A stretch of 44,352 nt of DNA from positions 1 through 44,352 of the forward strand of contig JAHEEE010000001.1 of assembly GCA_024640845.1 (NCBI GenBank), given 5' to 3'. Positions 7,764 through 15,008 of this stretch are shown here, piece by piece. The notes beneath the pieces are model-generated. The model saw only the letters and a list, made by a program, of their open reading frames with translations. It was not told the origin of the DNA and ran no database searches. The stretch's first letter is position 1. The number at the start of each line of letters is the position of its first letter. The position numbers and the translations under genes are program-made. The stretch is from Myxococcales bacterium. Its GTDB lineage: Bacteria; Myxococcota_A; Polyangia; Polyangiales; Houyiibacteriaceae.

Positions 7764-8491
7764 CCGTTCCTGCAGTAGAACAGGCCGTTGCCCCCCTCTC
7801 CGCGATCGACGCGCGCATCGCGAGCACTCCTCGGGGCGCGCTCACGCTCGATCCAGGCCGATCGCGAGCGACGCCGCTGAGCGGTATCGTGAGCATGCTC
7901 GCTGAGCCTTCCGAGCTACCGCACTTGGCCGCGCTGGCGTCTGCCGTTGCCGAGGCTCAACTGGAGAGCTTTCCGGAGAACGTGCTCTGGGATTTCGATT
8001 TTTTCCTCGGTTCGATTCACGAGCAGGCGCGCGAGGCGTCGAGTTACTCTGACCACCTCAGCCGGGTGACGGAGATCACCGTGGGTCTGATGCGCCTCTA
8101 CGGGCAGCAATCGACGATTCGGTTTCGCTACGTGCACGACTTCATGTACGGATTCGATTGGGCGCGGTGGGTGCGCCGTGATCCGAATGCGGAGGCGGGC
8201 ATCGGACCTTTTTCACTTCAATTCCTGAAACAGATTGAAACGCGAGGGCGTGACATCCTCACGCTAATCGAGTCCGACGACACACTCTACCCCAAGCTCT
8301 CTGGCTCTGGCTCACGAAATCCGTTTTCGTTTTCGCGCGATCCCGAAGAAGAGCTCCTCCTCTACCGTCGCCTTGCTGAGCGAGGCTGCATCCCCGTGGA
8401 GGCTTGGCGGCTCGGCGCCGAGCCGGATGCATCGCGTGACTTCGACGCCCTCCGTGAGCAGGTTGCGGAGAGCCTCGGCCTCGCCCGCTAG
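7760..8491 (+). CDS. unknown conserved-looking protein between two UbiA genes
   Basis: 243 residues, soluble, no signal peptide or membrane segment. I do not recognise a family. It is coding by its GC-rich third positions, its ATG overlapping the UbiA stop by four bases and its balanced composition. Visible features are an aromatic/acidic patch (ENVLWDFDFFLGSIHEQ), a VHDFMYGFDWARWVRR block, GPFSLQFLKQIETRG, a serine-rich NPFSFSRDPEEELLLYRRL block, and a C-terminal acidic helix. Its 3' end overlaps the convergent second UbiA gene by four bases. The position suggests a role in the same pathway as the prenyltransferases, for example as a modifying enzyme or accessory factor, but no catalytic motif supports a specific function. 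Confidence 0.7.
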   Translation: MTVPAVEQAVAPLSAIDARIASTPRGALTLDPGRSRATPLSGIVSMLAEPSELPHLAALASAVAEAQLESFPENVLWDFDFFLGSIHEQAREASSYSDHLSRVTEITVGLMRLYGQQSTIRFRYVHDFMYGFDWARWVRRDPNAEAGIGPFSLQFLKQIETRGRDILTLIESDDTLYPKLSGSGSRNPFSFSRDPEEELLLYRRLAERGCIPVEAWRLGAEPDASRDFDALREQVAESLGLAR

Positions 8492-9345
8492 TCGGCAAGA
8501 AGCATTGCGAGCATCCAAAGGGCGACCAAGAGATTGAGCGCGACGCTCGACCACGCGGCCGCCCGCAGTGGATTGTCCGCGCGCGCGCCGACAAGCAAAG
8601 GGGCGAGCGGAACGATCGCAAGCGCAGCCTTTGCAAGCAGCGAGACGCCCGGCGTCCAGACGAAGATGCCGAACGCGGCAAACGCGATGCCTCCGGACGC
8701 GAAACGGCGTGCGGAGCCCATCCCGTGCCGAACCGGCCAGGTTCTCTTCTGCGCGCGCGTGTCGTCCTCGACATCTGGGAGTGCGGTGAGAACGTTGCTG
8801 CACACGCCGAGTAGGGCAGCGGGCCAGATCACCCAGCCAGGGGCGAACACGGTTTCGGTCTGCATGTAGTAGGCGAGCGATGGCAGGCCGATTCCGACGC
8901 CCACTCCCTGCAGCAGCTCTCCACCACCACGGTAGCTCAATCGCACCGGCATGAAGCTATAGAGCCACATCAGCAGGAGCGCGGCGAGCGCGTAGAACGG
9001 CGTCCAGGTGCGGCCCACGAGAGCCAGCACACACGAATACAAGAGCAACAGGATCGCGGCGGCCCGTGCAGCGCTCGCTAGTTGTTGCGGCGCGAGCTTT
9101 CCTTCAGGGATCACCCCAGAGCCTCCCGAAATTGGTGTTCGGCGACCGCTATCGCCTCGTTGATCGGCGAAATCGTTCGCAAAGATGACGAAGAGATGAT
9201 CGAGCACGCCCCACCCGAGCACAGCGGCGAGCCACCACCCATCGAACAGGCCGGTGACGTGCCAGGCGGCGACGTGTCCCAGCAGGATTGGCACGACGAT
9301 GTTGACGTGCGCGAGCGGTCGCGCGGCTTGGATCCAGGCTCTCAT
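8488..9345 (-). CDS. UbiA-family prenyltransferase (copy 2)
   Basis: 285 residues, mostly hydrophobic helices. The first aspartate motif is NDFADQRGD (about residues 57-65) and the second PDVEDD (about 190-195) followed by KRTWP, both in register for UbiA. It shares the LSYRGGGELLQGVGVGIGLP block with copy 1, in which the matching block is LNYRGGGELLEALGVGFALP, but overall the two are diverged. The SGGSGVIPEGK loop resembles the MenA-like substrate loop. It runs convergent to the unknown gene, overlapping by four bases, and diverges from the ArsA-like pair. The donor and acceptor cannot be named. It could be a second step in the same pathway or act on a different acceptor. Confidence 0.88.
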   Translation of the reverse strand: MRAWIQAARPLAHVNIVVPILLGHVAAWHVTGLFDGWWLAAVLGWGVLDHLFVIFANDFADQRGDSGRRTPISGGSGVIPEGKLAPQQLASAARAAAILLLLYSCVLALVGRTWTPFYALAALLLMWLYSFMPVRLSYRGGGELLQGVGVGIGLPSLAYYMQTETVFAPGWVIWPAALLGVCSNVLTALPDVEDDTRAQKRTWPVRHGMGSARRFASGGIAFAAFGIFVWTPGVSLLAKAALAIVPLAPLLVGARADNPLRAAAWSSVALNLLVALWMLAMLLAD

Positions 9346-9384
9346 CTCGATCTGACCCTCGATATCACGATTTGATCCTGCTAG

Positions 9385-10320
9385 GTGCTACAGGTGAATT
9401 CGCCCAACCGGGAACCTCTGAAGCGGCCGGTTCAGTTCTTCACCGGCAAGGGTGGGGTTGGCAAGTCGACGGTTCTCGGCGCGCTCGCAAGCTCTGCAGC
9501 ACGCGCCGGCAAGAGGCCGCTGATCGTCGAGCTCGGGGTCCATACCTCGTCCTCGCATCTGTTTCGCGGACCGAACGTTGGATACGAGCCGTCGGAGGTC
9601 GCACCGGGCGTGTTCGCGACGCGGGTGCAGTTCGAGCCCGCGTTGGTGGACTACATTACGTCGCGCCTCAAGCTGCGGTTCATCGCGATGCTAGTGACGA
9701 GAAACCAGTCCCTGCGCCGCTTGTTCATGGCGGCGCCCGGCGTGGACGAGATCGTGACATTGCATCGAGTCGCGCAACTGGCTGCGGACGACCAATGGGG
9801 GCCCATCCTGGTCGATCTCGAGTCGACGGGTCACGCCTTGATGTTCTTCGATCTCCCGAGCGTCCTAGGTGTGTTTCTCAAGGACGGACCACTGCGGCAG
9901 GTGCTCGACAGCGCGACGGCGCTCGTGCGAGACGCGAATCGATGCGCGATTCACATCGTGACGGTTCCAGAGCCGCTCGCCGTGAGCGAAACGGTGGAGC
10001 TCTATCGCGCGCTCCGAGCGAGAGACGACCTTCACCTCGGCTATCTCTTCATCAACCGTATCCCCCCAAGGTGGCTCGATGACGAGGAGCGGCGGTTGGT
10101 GGCCCAGGAGCTCCAAGGACCAAGCGTCGGAGAGCCCTGGTTCGGGGACCTCGTCCTCGCTGACTATCTTGCGCGCCGCGGCGACACCGCGGAGAAGTGC
10201 CTCCGCGGTCTGCGGCGCGACATCCATTTGCCCGCCATCGAGCTCGGCGCGCGGAGCGACGACGGCGCGGCGATCATCGAGGCGCTCGCCGATCGACTCG
10301 ATGCCGAGGGTCTTCGATGA
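9385..10320 (+). CDS. ArsA/GET3-like ATPase (first of a pair)
   Basis: 311 residues. A deviant Walker A, TGKGGVGKST at about residues 20-29, keeps the signature lysine of the SIMIBI class. A switch-like segment DLESTGHAL stands where ArsA/Get3 have DTAPTGHTL. Homologues hydrolyse ATP to drive anion export or chaperone tail-anchored proteins. No ArsB partner, arsenic-resistance gene or conserved metal-binding cysteine pair was seen, so arsenic export is unlikely. GTG starts are available at 9385 and 9394; the first is used. Its stop overlaps the ATG of the second ArsA-like gene. A comparable adjacent ArsA pair is known from mycobacteria (Rv3679-Rv3680). Confidence 0.85.
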   Translation: MLQVNSPNREPLKRPVQFFTGKGGVGKSTVLGALASSAARAGKRPLIVELGVHTSSSHLFRGPNVGYEPSEVAPGVFATRVQFEPALVDYITSRLKLRFIAMLVTRNQSLRRLFMAAPGVDEIVTLHRVAQLAADDQWGPILVDLESTGHALMFFDLPSVLGVFLKDGPLRQVLDSATALVRDANRCAIHIVTVPEPLAVSETVELYRALRARDDLHLGYLFINRIPPRWLDDEERRLVAQELQGPSVGEPWFGDLVLADYLARRGDTAEKCLRGLRRDIHLPAIELGARSDDGAAIIEALADRLDAEGLR

Positions 10321-11396
10321 TCGAGCTTGCCGACGACTGCAGGCTTGCGTTTTGTGTTGGGGTGGGCGGCGTCGGTAAGACTACTTTCGCCGCGGCTCTC
10401 GGGTTGCGCGAAGCGCTTCGAGGAAGATCCGTGCTGGTGCTGACCGCCGACCCTGCCCGACGGCTAGCCGATGCGCTCGGGATTCGAGGAATCCGCAACG
10501 AAGCTTCCGACATCGCGCTGCCCAATGGCGCGCGAGGGGGCGAGCTCCATGCGGCGATGCTGGAGACGAAAGCAAGCGCCGACGACATCATTCGTCGAGC
10601 CGCCAACGACGCGGCACGGGCCCAGCGCGTGCTCGACAACCGCATCTATCAGGCGTTCTCGAACACGCTCGCGCGCTCTCACGCTTACGCCGCGATGGAG
10701 CGCGTGCACGAGACCGTGAACGACCCACGCTACGACCTCGTCGTCGTCGACACACCCCCAGCGCAGAGCTCGATCGAGATCCTCGATGCGCCCGTGCGAT
10801 TGGTCAGTTTTCTCGATCAGCGTGTCGTTCGTTGGTTCGTGCAGGCCTCGGGAGGCTCGGCTCAGGGTTCCAGGGGGACACTTGCGCAGCGTTTGCTGCG
10901 AGTGGTTGCGGGCGATTCATTGGTGTCCGCGCTCACCGAGTTTCTGACCGAGATGTCGTTTCTTCAGGAGGGATTTTCAGTGCGTGCCAATGAGGTGCGG
11001 GACCTCATGCGGTCGGACGACACGAGCTTCGTGTTGGTGTCTTCCGCGGACTCGGTCGGATTGCAGGCTGCGCGATCGGTCGCTGCGGAGCTCGTTGCGA
11101 GAGACTTCAGGCTTGCCCATGTCGTCTTCAACCGCGCGTTCATCGCCGAGGCGGCGCTGTCTGGCGGAGGGCGGCTCGAGTACCCCGAACGGCTTGCGGG
11201 CCTGGCGCCCAAGCTAGCGGCGATGCACACGGCGCTCGCCAACGAGCAGGCGCGCAAGCGCTCGAACATCGAGGCATTTTGCCGCGACTACCCGGTCCGG
11301 GCTTGGGCGCTCCCGGAAGCCACACGGATGCTTGGCAATCCCTCAGCTCTGGCGGCGTGGATGGAGCTGGGTCGCCCACAGCCGGCATTGACGTAG
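10317..11396 (+). CDS. ArsA/GET3-like ATPase (second of a pair) lacking the signature lysine
   Basis: 359 residues starting at the ATG that overlaps the previous stop by four bases. The P-loop reads VGVGGVGKTT (about residues 14-23): the ATP-binding lysine is present but the class-defining signature lysine of the deviant Walker A is valine. Other features of the family remain: TADPARRLADALG, a switch-II-like VVVDTPPAQS, and FVLVSSADSVGLQAA. It probably forms a heterodimer with the upstream ATPase, one subunit carrying the intact signature lysine. Function unknown; it is downstream of two prenyltransferases and may service a membrane or lipid process (inference). Confidence 0.85.
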   Translation: MIELADDCRLAFCVGVGGVGKTTFAAALGLREALRGRSVLVLTADPARRLADALGIRGIRNEASDIALPNGARGGELHAAMLETKASADDIIRRAANDAARAQRVLDNRIYQAFSNTLARSHAYAAMERVHETVNDPRYDLVVVDTPPAQSSIEILDAPVRLVSFLDQRVVRWFVQASGGSAQGSRGTLAQRLLRVVAGDSLVSALTEFLTEMSFLQEGFSVRANEVRDLMRSDDTSFVLVSSADSVGLQAARSVAAELVARDFRLAHVVFNRAFIAEAALSGGGRLEYPERLAGLAPKLAAMHTALANEQARKRSNIEAFCRDYPVRAWALPEATRMLGNPSALAAWMELGRPQPALT

Positions 11397-11442
11397 CGCC
11401 TCCCCGTCGTTTCGTGCAATCCTTCGCCTATCGAGAGGCTTC

Positions 11443-11763
11443 ATGCAGCACGTCATCAAACATGATCTGAGCCCGGAGCTGGCGAAGAAGGCCGCCAACA
11501 AGGCCGCCGAGTACTACACCGAGAAGTGGGCGAAGTACGATGCCAAGACCACATGGACGAGTGACACCCACGCCGAGATCACTTTTCACGTCAGGGGCGT
11601 GAGCGTCGCTGCGACCGTCGACATGCGGCCCGGGGAAGCCGTCATCGACATGGAGAAGGTCCCGCTTCTGTTGCGTCCGTTCAAGAACATGGCGCTCGAT
11701 GTGGTCCAGAAGACGATGCAGAAGTGGATCGACAAGGCGAAGAACGGCGAGCTCGACGAGTGA
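11443..11763 (+). CDS. polyhydroxyalkanoic acid system family protein
   Basis: 106 residues. The pattern HVIKHDLSPELAKKAANKAAEYYTEKW followed in sequence by a strand-rich middle (HAEITFHVRGVSVAATVDM) and a C-terminal MQKWIDK helix resembles the small polyhydroxyalkanoic-acid-system (PHA granule region) family. Members are found near PHA genes but are poorly characterised. A GAGAGG ribosome site precedes the ATG. No phaC synthase or phasin was recognised in the window. Confidence is moderate because the family is short and diverse. Confidence 0.6.
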   Translation: MQHVIKHDLSPELAKKAANKAAEYYTEKWAKYDAKTTWTSDTHAEITFHVRGVSVAATVDMRPGEAVIDMEKVPLLLRPFKNMALDVVQKTMQKWIDKAKNGELDE

Positions 11764-11819
11764 TCGTTGCTCGGTTCCGAACGTTGGGATGGCCGGCGTG
11801 AAGGACTAGCAACCCACGG

Positions 11820-13163
11820 CTACGCGCTTACAAACTGCTTCAGCGCCGCATCTCCGTGGACGCTCCGGAGCTTTCGCAGCGCCAAGGCCTGAAGCTGTCG
11901 GATGCGTTCGCGGCTCAGCCCGAACTCGCGGCCGATTTCAGCGAGAGTGTGCGATTCCTTCTCGCCGATGCCGAAGCGCATACGAATGATTCGTTGCTCG
12001 CGCGGGTTGAGTGTCTCGAGCGCGCGCATCACCGACTTCGAGAGATCCTCGCCGATCACCGAATCCATTGGTGTTCCGGCCTCGTCGTCGGCGATTAGGT
12101 CGCGGAGCTCGCTGTTGCCATCGTTGCCGACCGGCATCTCCAACGACACGGTGTCGCGCGAGATCATCAGCAGGTTTGCCACCTGATCGGTTGGCAACTT
12201 CATACGTTTTGCGATCTCGGCTGCCGTCGGTTCCCGGCCGAGCTCGCCGGTGAGCCGGCGGGTCATCCCCGTGACCTTGGTGAGCAGCTCGCAGGCGTGA
12301 ACCGGGATGCGAATCGTGCGGGCCTGATCGGTCGTCGCGCGCGCCATCGACTGACGAATCCACCATGATGCGTATGTCGAGAGCTTGTACCCACGGCGAT
12401 AGTCGAACTTGTCGATCGCGCGCATGAGTCCCATGTTGCCTTCCTGGATCAGGTCCATGAAGGGAAGACCACGCTTGAGGTACTTCTTCGCGATGGCGAC
12501 GACCAACCGGAGGTTGGCCTCGACCATCTCCGACTTCGCACGTTCGACGTCCGCGTGCGCCGCCGAAACCACCTCGTGTAACTTCCTGAGCTTGCTTACA
12601 GAAAGACCGGAGTCGGCTTCGGCCTTCTTTCGGGCAACTGGACCCTCGTCGCACGACTCGACGTACGACGCGAGCGCTGAGAGGACCGACTCGAACGTCG
12701 ACTCGATGACAGCCTCGCGGACCGCGAGGTCTCCGCTCGACACGCGCTCGCGAACCTCGTCGATCTGATCGAGGTGAAGCCCGTGCTCGAGCACGGCGTC
12801 GTAGATCGTCTGGCGGCCACGCTCGATCTGGCGGGCAAGCTCGACCTCACCTTCGCGCGTGAGCAGGCTGACCGCGCCCATCCAATCGAGATAGGTCTGG
12901 ACCGGCTCCGCGCTCAGCACGTTGGTGTTCGCAGCCTGCTTCGTCGCCCGCCGACGATCGGCTCTGCGGTTGCGGCCGGGCTTCACCGTCATCTCCACAC
13001 CCGCAGCCTCGATCCGTCGAAGGAAGCGCCGAACCGTCCCTGGTGTCGCCCCTATCTTGGCGATGACCTCGGAAGCCTCGTCGTAGGTGATCCACCCACG
13101 CGCCTTCACCGATTCAATCACTTCGTTCACGATTGCGTCTTTGCTGGACTTTTCTGCTGGCAT
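11820..13163 (-). CDS. RNA polymerase sigma-70 family factor, RpoD type
   Basis: 447 residues. It opens with a small helical domain resembling sigma region 1.1 ([11 protein letters not shown]... [11 protein letters not shown]). Region 1.2 ([29 protein letters not shown]) follows, then region 2 with the core-binding and -10 recognition helix [21 protein letters not shown] and [12 protein letters not shown], region 3 and region 4.2 ([28 protein letters not shown]). The length and non-deleted regions indicate a group 1 or 2 factor. The ATG at 13163 is preceded by GGAG (about 8 bases); an upstream in-frame start would add 20 unlikely residues. Whether it is the housekeeping sigma or a second RpoD-like factor cannot be told from here. 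Confidence 0.9.
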   Translation of the reverse strand: MPAEKSSKDAIVNEVIESVKARGWITYDEASEVIAKIGATPGTVRRFLRRIEAAGVEMTVKPGRNRRADRRRATKQAANTNVLSAEPVQTYLDWMGAVSLLTREGEVELARQIERGRQTIYDAVLEHGLHLDQIDEVRERVSSGDLAVREAVIESTFESVLSALASYVESCDEGPVARKKAEADSGLSVSKLRKLHEVVSAAHADVERAKSEMVEANLRLVVAIAKKYLKRGLPFMDLIQEGNMGLMRAIDKFDYRRGYKLSTYASWWIRQSMARATTDQARTIRIPVHACELLTKVTGMTRRLTGELGREPTAAEIAKRMKLPTDQVANLLMISRDTVSLEMPVGNDGNSELRDLIADDEAGTPMDSVIGEDLSKSVMRALETLNPREQRIIRMRFGIGEKESHTLAEIGREFGLSRERIRQLQALALRKLRSVHGDAALKQFVSA

Positions 13164-13190
13164 TGCTGATTCTCCGTGGTGACTAAGCGT

Positions 13191-13200
13191 GTGGTACCAC
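13191..13200. promoter_or_regulatory. 10-bp perfect palindrome in the sigma-factor leader
   Basis: GTGGTACCAC is perfectly self-complementary and lies 28 bases upstream of the sigma-factor ATG, inside the probable 5' leader or promoter. A GGTTG/CAACC inverted repeat follows at 13203-13221. Short palindromes arise by chance, so a regulatory role is only a suggestion. Confidence 0.3.
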
Positions 13201-13267
13201 CAGGTTGGAAAATTATCAACCATATGATCAAAAAAATCTAGTTACACTGTGAACGTAACATCACCTG

Positions 13268-13309
13268 CCTGGTTCGGCTCCCGGAAAACGGGTTCTGTTT
13301 GGAACCAGG
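13268..13309 (+). promoter_or_regulatory. structured dyad upstream of the acyl-CoA carboxylase operon
   Basis: CCTGGTTC (13268-13275) pairs perfectly with GAACCAGG (13302-13309), and an inner CCCG-GAAAA-CGGG hairpin (13280-13292) is nested within. It lies about 68 bases upstream of the carboxyltransferase ATG and is not followed by a T tract. It may be a leader RNA structure or a transcription-factor dyad controlling the carboxylase genes. The neighbouring sigma gene is transcribed away from it. Confidence 0.4.
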
Positions 13310-13377
13310 AGATGATTGAATGCTCATTCATTTTCCGCTTGCTCCCCATCGGGGGCAGCCTCTAGGATCCCCGGCGC

Positions 13378-14994
13378 ATGTCCGACGAACAGCGCTACCC
13401 CGTGATGCGGTCGAAGGTCGATCCGAAGTCCGAGACCTTCCAATCGAACCGCGCTGGCAATCTCGCGGCGCTCGAAGAGGTCGCCGAGGCGCTGGCCAAA
13501 GCAAACGGCGGAGGTGGAGAAAAGTACGTCGAACGTCACCTATCCCGCGGGCGAATTCTCCCGCGCCAGCGCCTCGAGATGCTTCTCGACCGCGACAGCT
13601 ACTTCTTGGAGATCGCGCCTCTTGCCGGTCACGCGATGAAGGGTGAAGTGAGCGGCTCGTCGGTCGTCGGTGGCGTCGGTGTCGTCAGCGGAGTCGAGTG
13701 CTGCCTCGTTGCAAGCGAAGCCACGGTCAAAGGCGGGGCGATCACGCCAATTAGCATGCTGAAGACGGGGCGGCTTGCCGAGATCTGCGAACAGAACCGT
13801 TTGCCCGGGATTAGCTGCATCGAGTCTGCTGGCGCCGACCTGCCCAAACAGGATCAGATTTTCGTTCCGGGAGGTGCCGGCTTTCGTCACCTCACGCAAA
13901 GATCGGAGGCGCGCATTCCAACGGTGTGTCTCGTCTTCGGGAGCTCGACGGCCGGCGGCGCGTACATGCCGGGCATGAGCGACTACGTCGTGATGGTGAA
14001 AGAGCAGGCGCAGGTCTATCTCGCTGGGCCGCCACTCGTGAAGATGGCGACCGGCGAAGAAACCAACCATGAAGAGCTCGGCGGCGCCGAGATGCACTCG
14101 ACGATCAGCGGCGTCTCCGACTATTTGGCCGAGGACGAGATGGACGCGATTCGGCTAGGCCGTGAGATCATCGCCCATCTGAACTGGGAAAAGCATGGTT
14201 GGCTCTGCCCGCGCCCGGTCGAAGCGCCGCTCTACGACCAGGAAGACCTACTCGGGATCGCGTCGGCCGACATCAGGGTGCCTTTTGATCAGCGTGAAGT
14301 CATCGCGCGGATCGTCGATGGCTCCCGCTTCAGTGAGTTCAAGCCCCTGTGGGGCAAAACGATGCTCTGCGGCTGGGGCTACGTGCATGGTTATCCGGTC
14401 GGGATCATCGCCAACAATGGGACGATCTTCAGCGACAGCGCAAACAAGGGCGCCCAGTTCATCCAGCTTTGCAACCAAACCAACATACCGCTCTTGTATC
14501 TGCAGAACACGACCGGTTTCATGGTCGGCAAGCAGTATGAGCAGAACGGGATCATCAAGCACGGGGCGAAGATGATCAACGCGGTCTCGAACAGCACCGT
14601 TCCGGCGATCACGATCATGACCGGGTCGAGCTACGGCGCCGGCAACTATGCCATGAGCGGACGATCGTATTGTCCGCGGTTCCTGTTCACTTGGCCTAAC
14701 CACAAGATTGCAGTCATGGGGGGCAAGCAGCTCGCCGGCGTGCTCGACATCATTCAGCGCGACGCTGCCGCCAAGAAAGGCATCGAAGTCGACGAGCAGA
14801 AGCTGCAAGTCGCCAAGATGATGACCGAGAAGATGATCGAGGATCAGTCATCCGCACTCTATGCGACGGCCCGGCTTTGGGATGACGGCATCATCGACCC
14901 GCGGGATACGCGCTCGGTCATCGCGATCTGCCTGTCGGCCGCGTACAACGCACCCGTGGAGGGGACCACCTCGTGGGGTGTCTTCAGACACTAG
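13378..14994 (+). CDS. acyl-CoA carboxylase carboxyltransferase (beta) subunit, MccB-like
   Basis: 538 residues, the length of methylcrotonyl-CoA carboxylase beta subunits. The N-terminal [31 protein letters not shown], the acyl-CoA site TVKGGAITP and [15 protein letters not shown], and the C-terminal biotin-site [14 protein letters not shown]... [15 protein letters not shown] are all in family order. It transfers CO2 from carboxybiotin to an acyl-CoA. The arrangement is that of MccB, AtuC (geranyl-CoA) or actinobacterial AccD-type subunits; I cannot separate methylcrotonyl from other branched substrates by eye. The biotin carboxylase follows after 14 bases. Leucine/isovalerate breakdown is the likeliest role. 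Confidence 0.92.
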   Translation: MSDEQRYPVMRSKVDPKSETFQSNRAGNLAALEEVAEALAKANGGGGEKYVERHLSRGRILPRQRLEMLLDRDSYFLEIAPLAGHAMKGEVSGSSVVGGVGVVSGVECCLVASEATVKGGAITPISMLKTGRLAEICEQNRLPGISCIESAGADLPKQDQIFVPGGAGFRHLTQRSEARIPTVCLVFGSSTAGGAYMPGMSDYVVMVKEQAQVYLAGPPLVKMATGEETNHEELGGAEMHSTISGVSDYLAEDEMDAIRLGREIIAHLNWEKHGWLCPRPVEAPLYDQEDLLGIASADIRVPFDQREVIARIVDGSRFSEFKPLWGKTMLCGWGYVHGYPVGIIANNGTIFSDSANKGAQFIQLCNQTNIPLLYLQNTTGFMVGKQYEQNGIIKHGAKMINAVSNSTVPAITIMTGSSYGAGNYAMSGRSYCPRFLFTWPNHKIAVMGGKQLAGVLDIIQRDAAAKKGIEVDEQKLQVAKMMTEKMIEDQSSALYATARLWDDGIIDPRDTRSVIAICLSAAYNAPVEGTTSWGVFRH

Positions 14995-15008
14995 GGAGCA
15001 AGAGGGCG

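Noticed and set aside
9385-11396. Arsenic resistance operon
   Set aside because: ArsA-like ATPases are present, but no ArsB, ArsC, ArsD or ArsR is seen nearby and no cysteine-rich metal site is visible.
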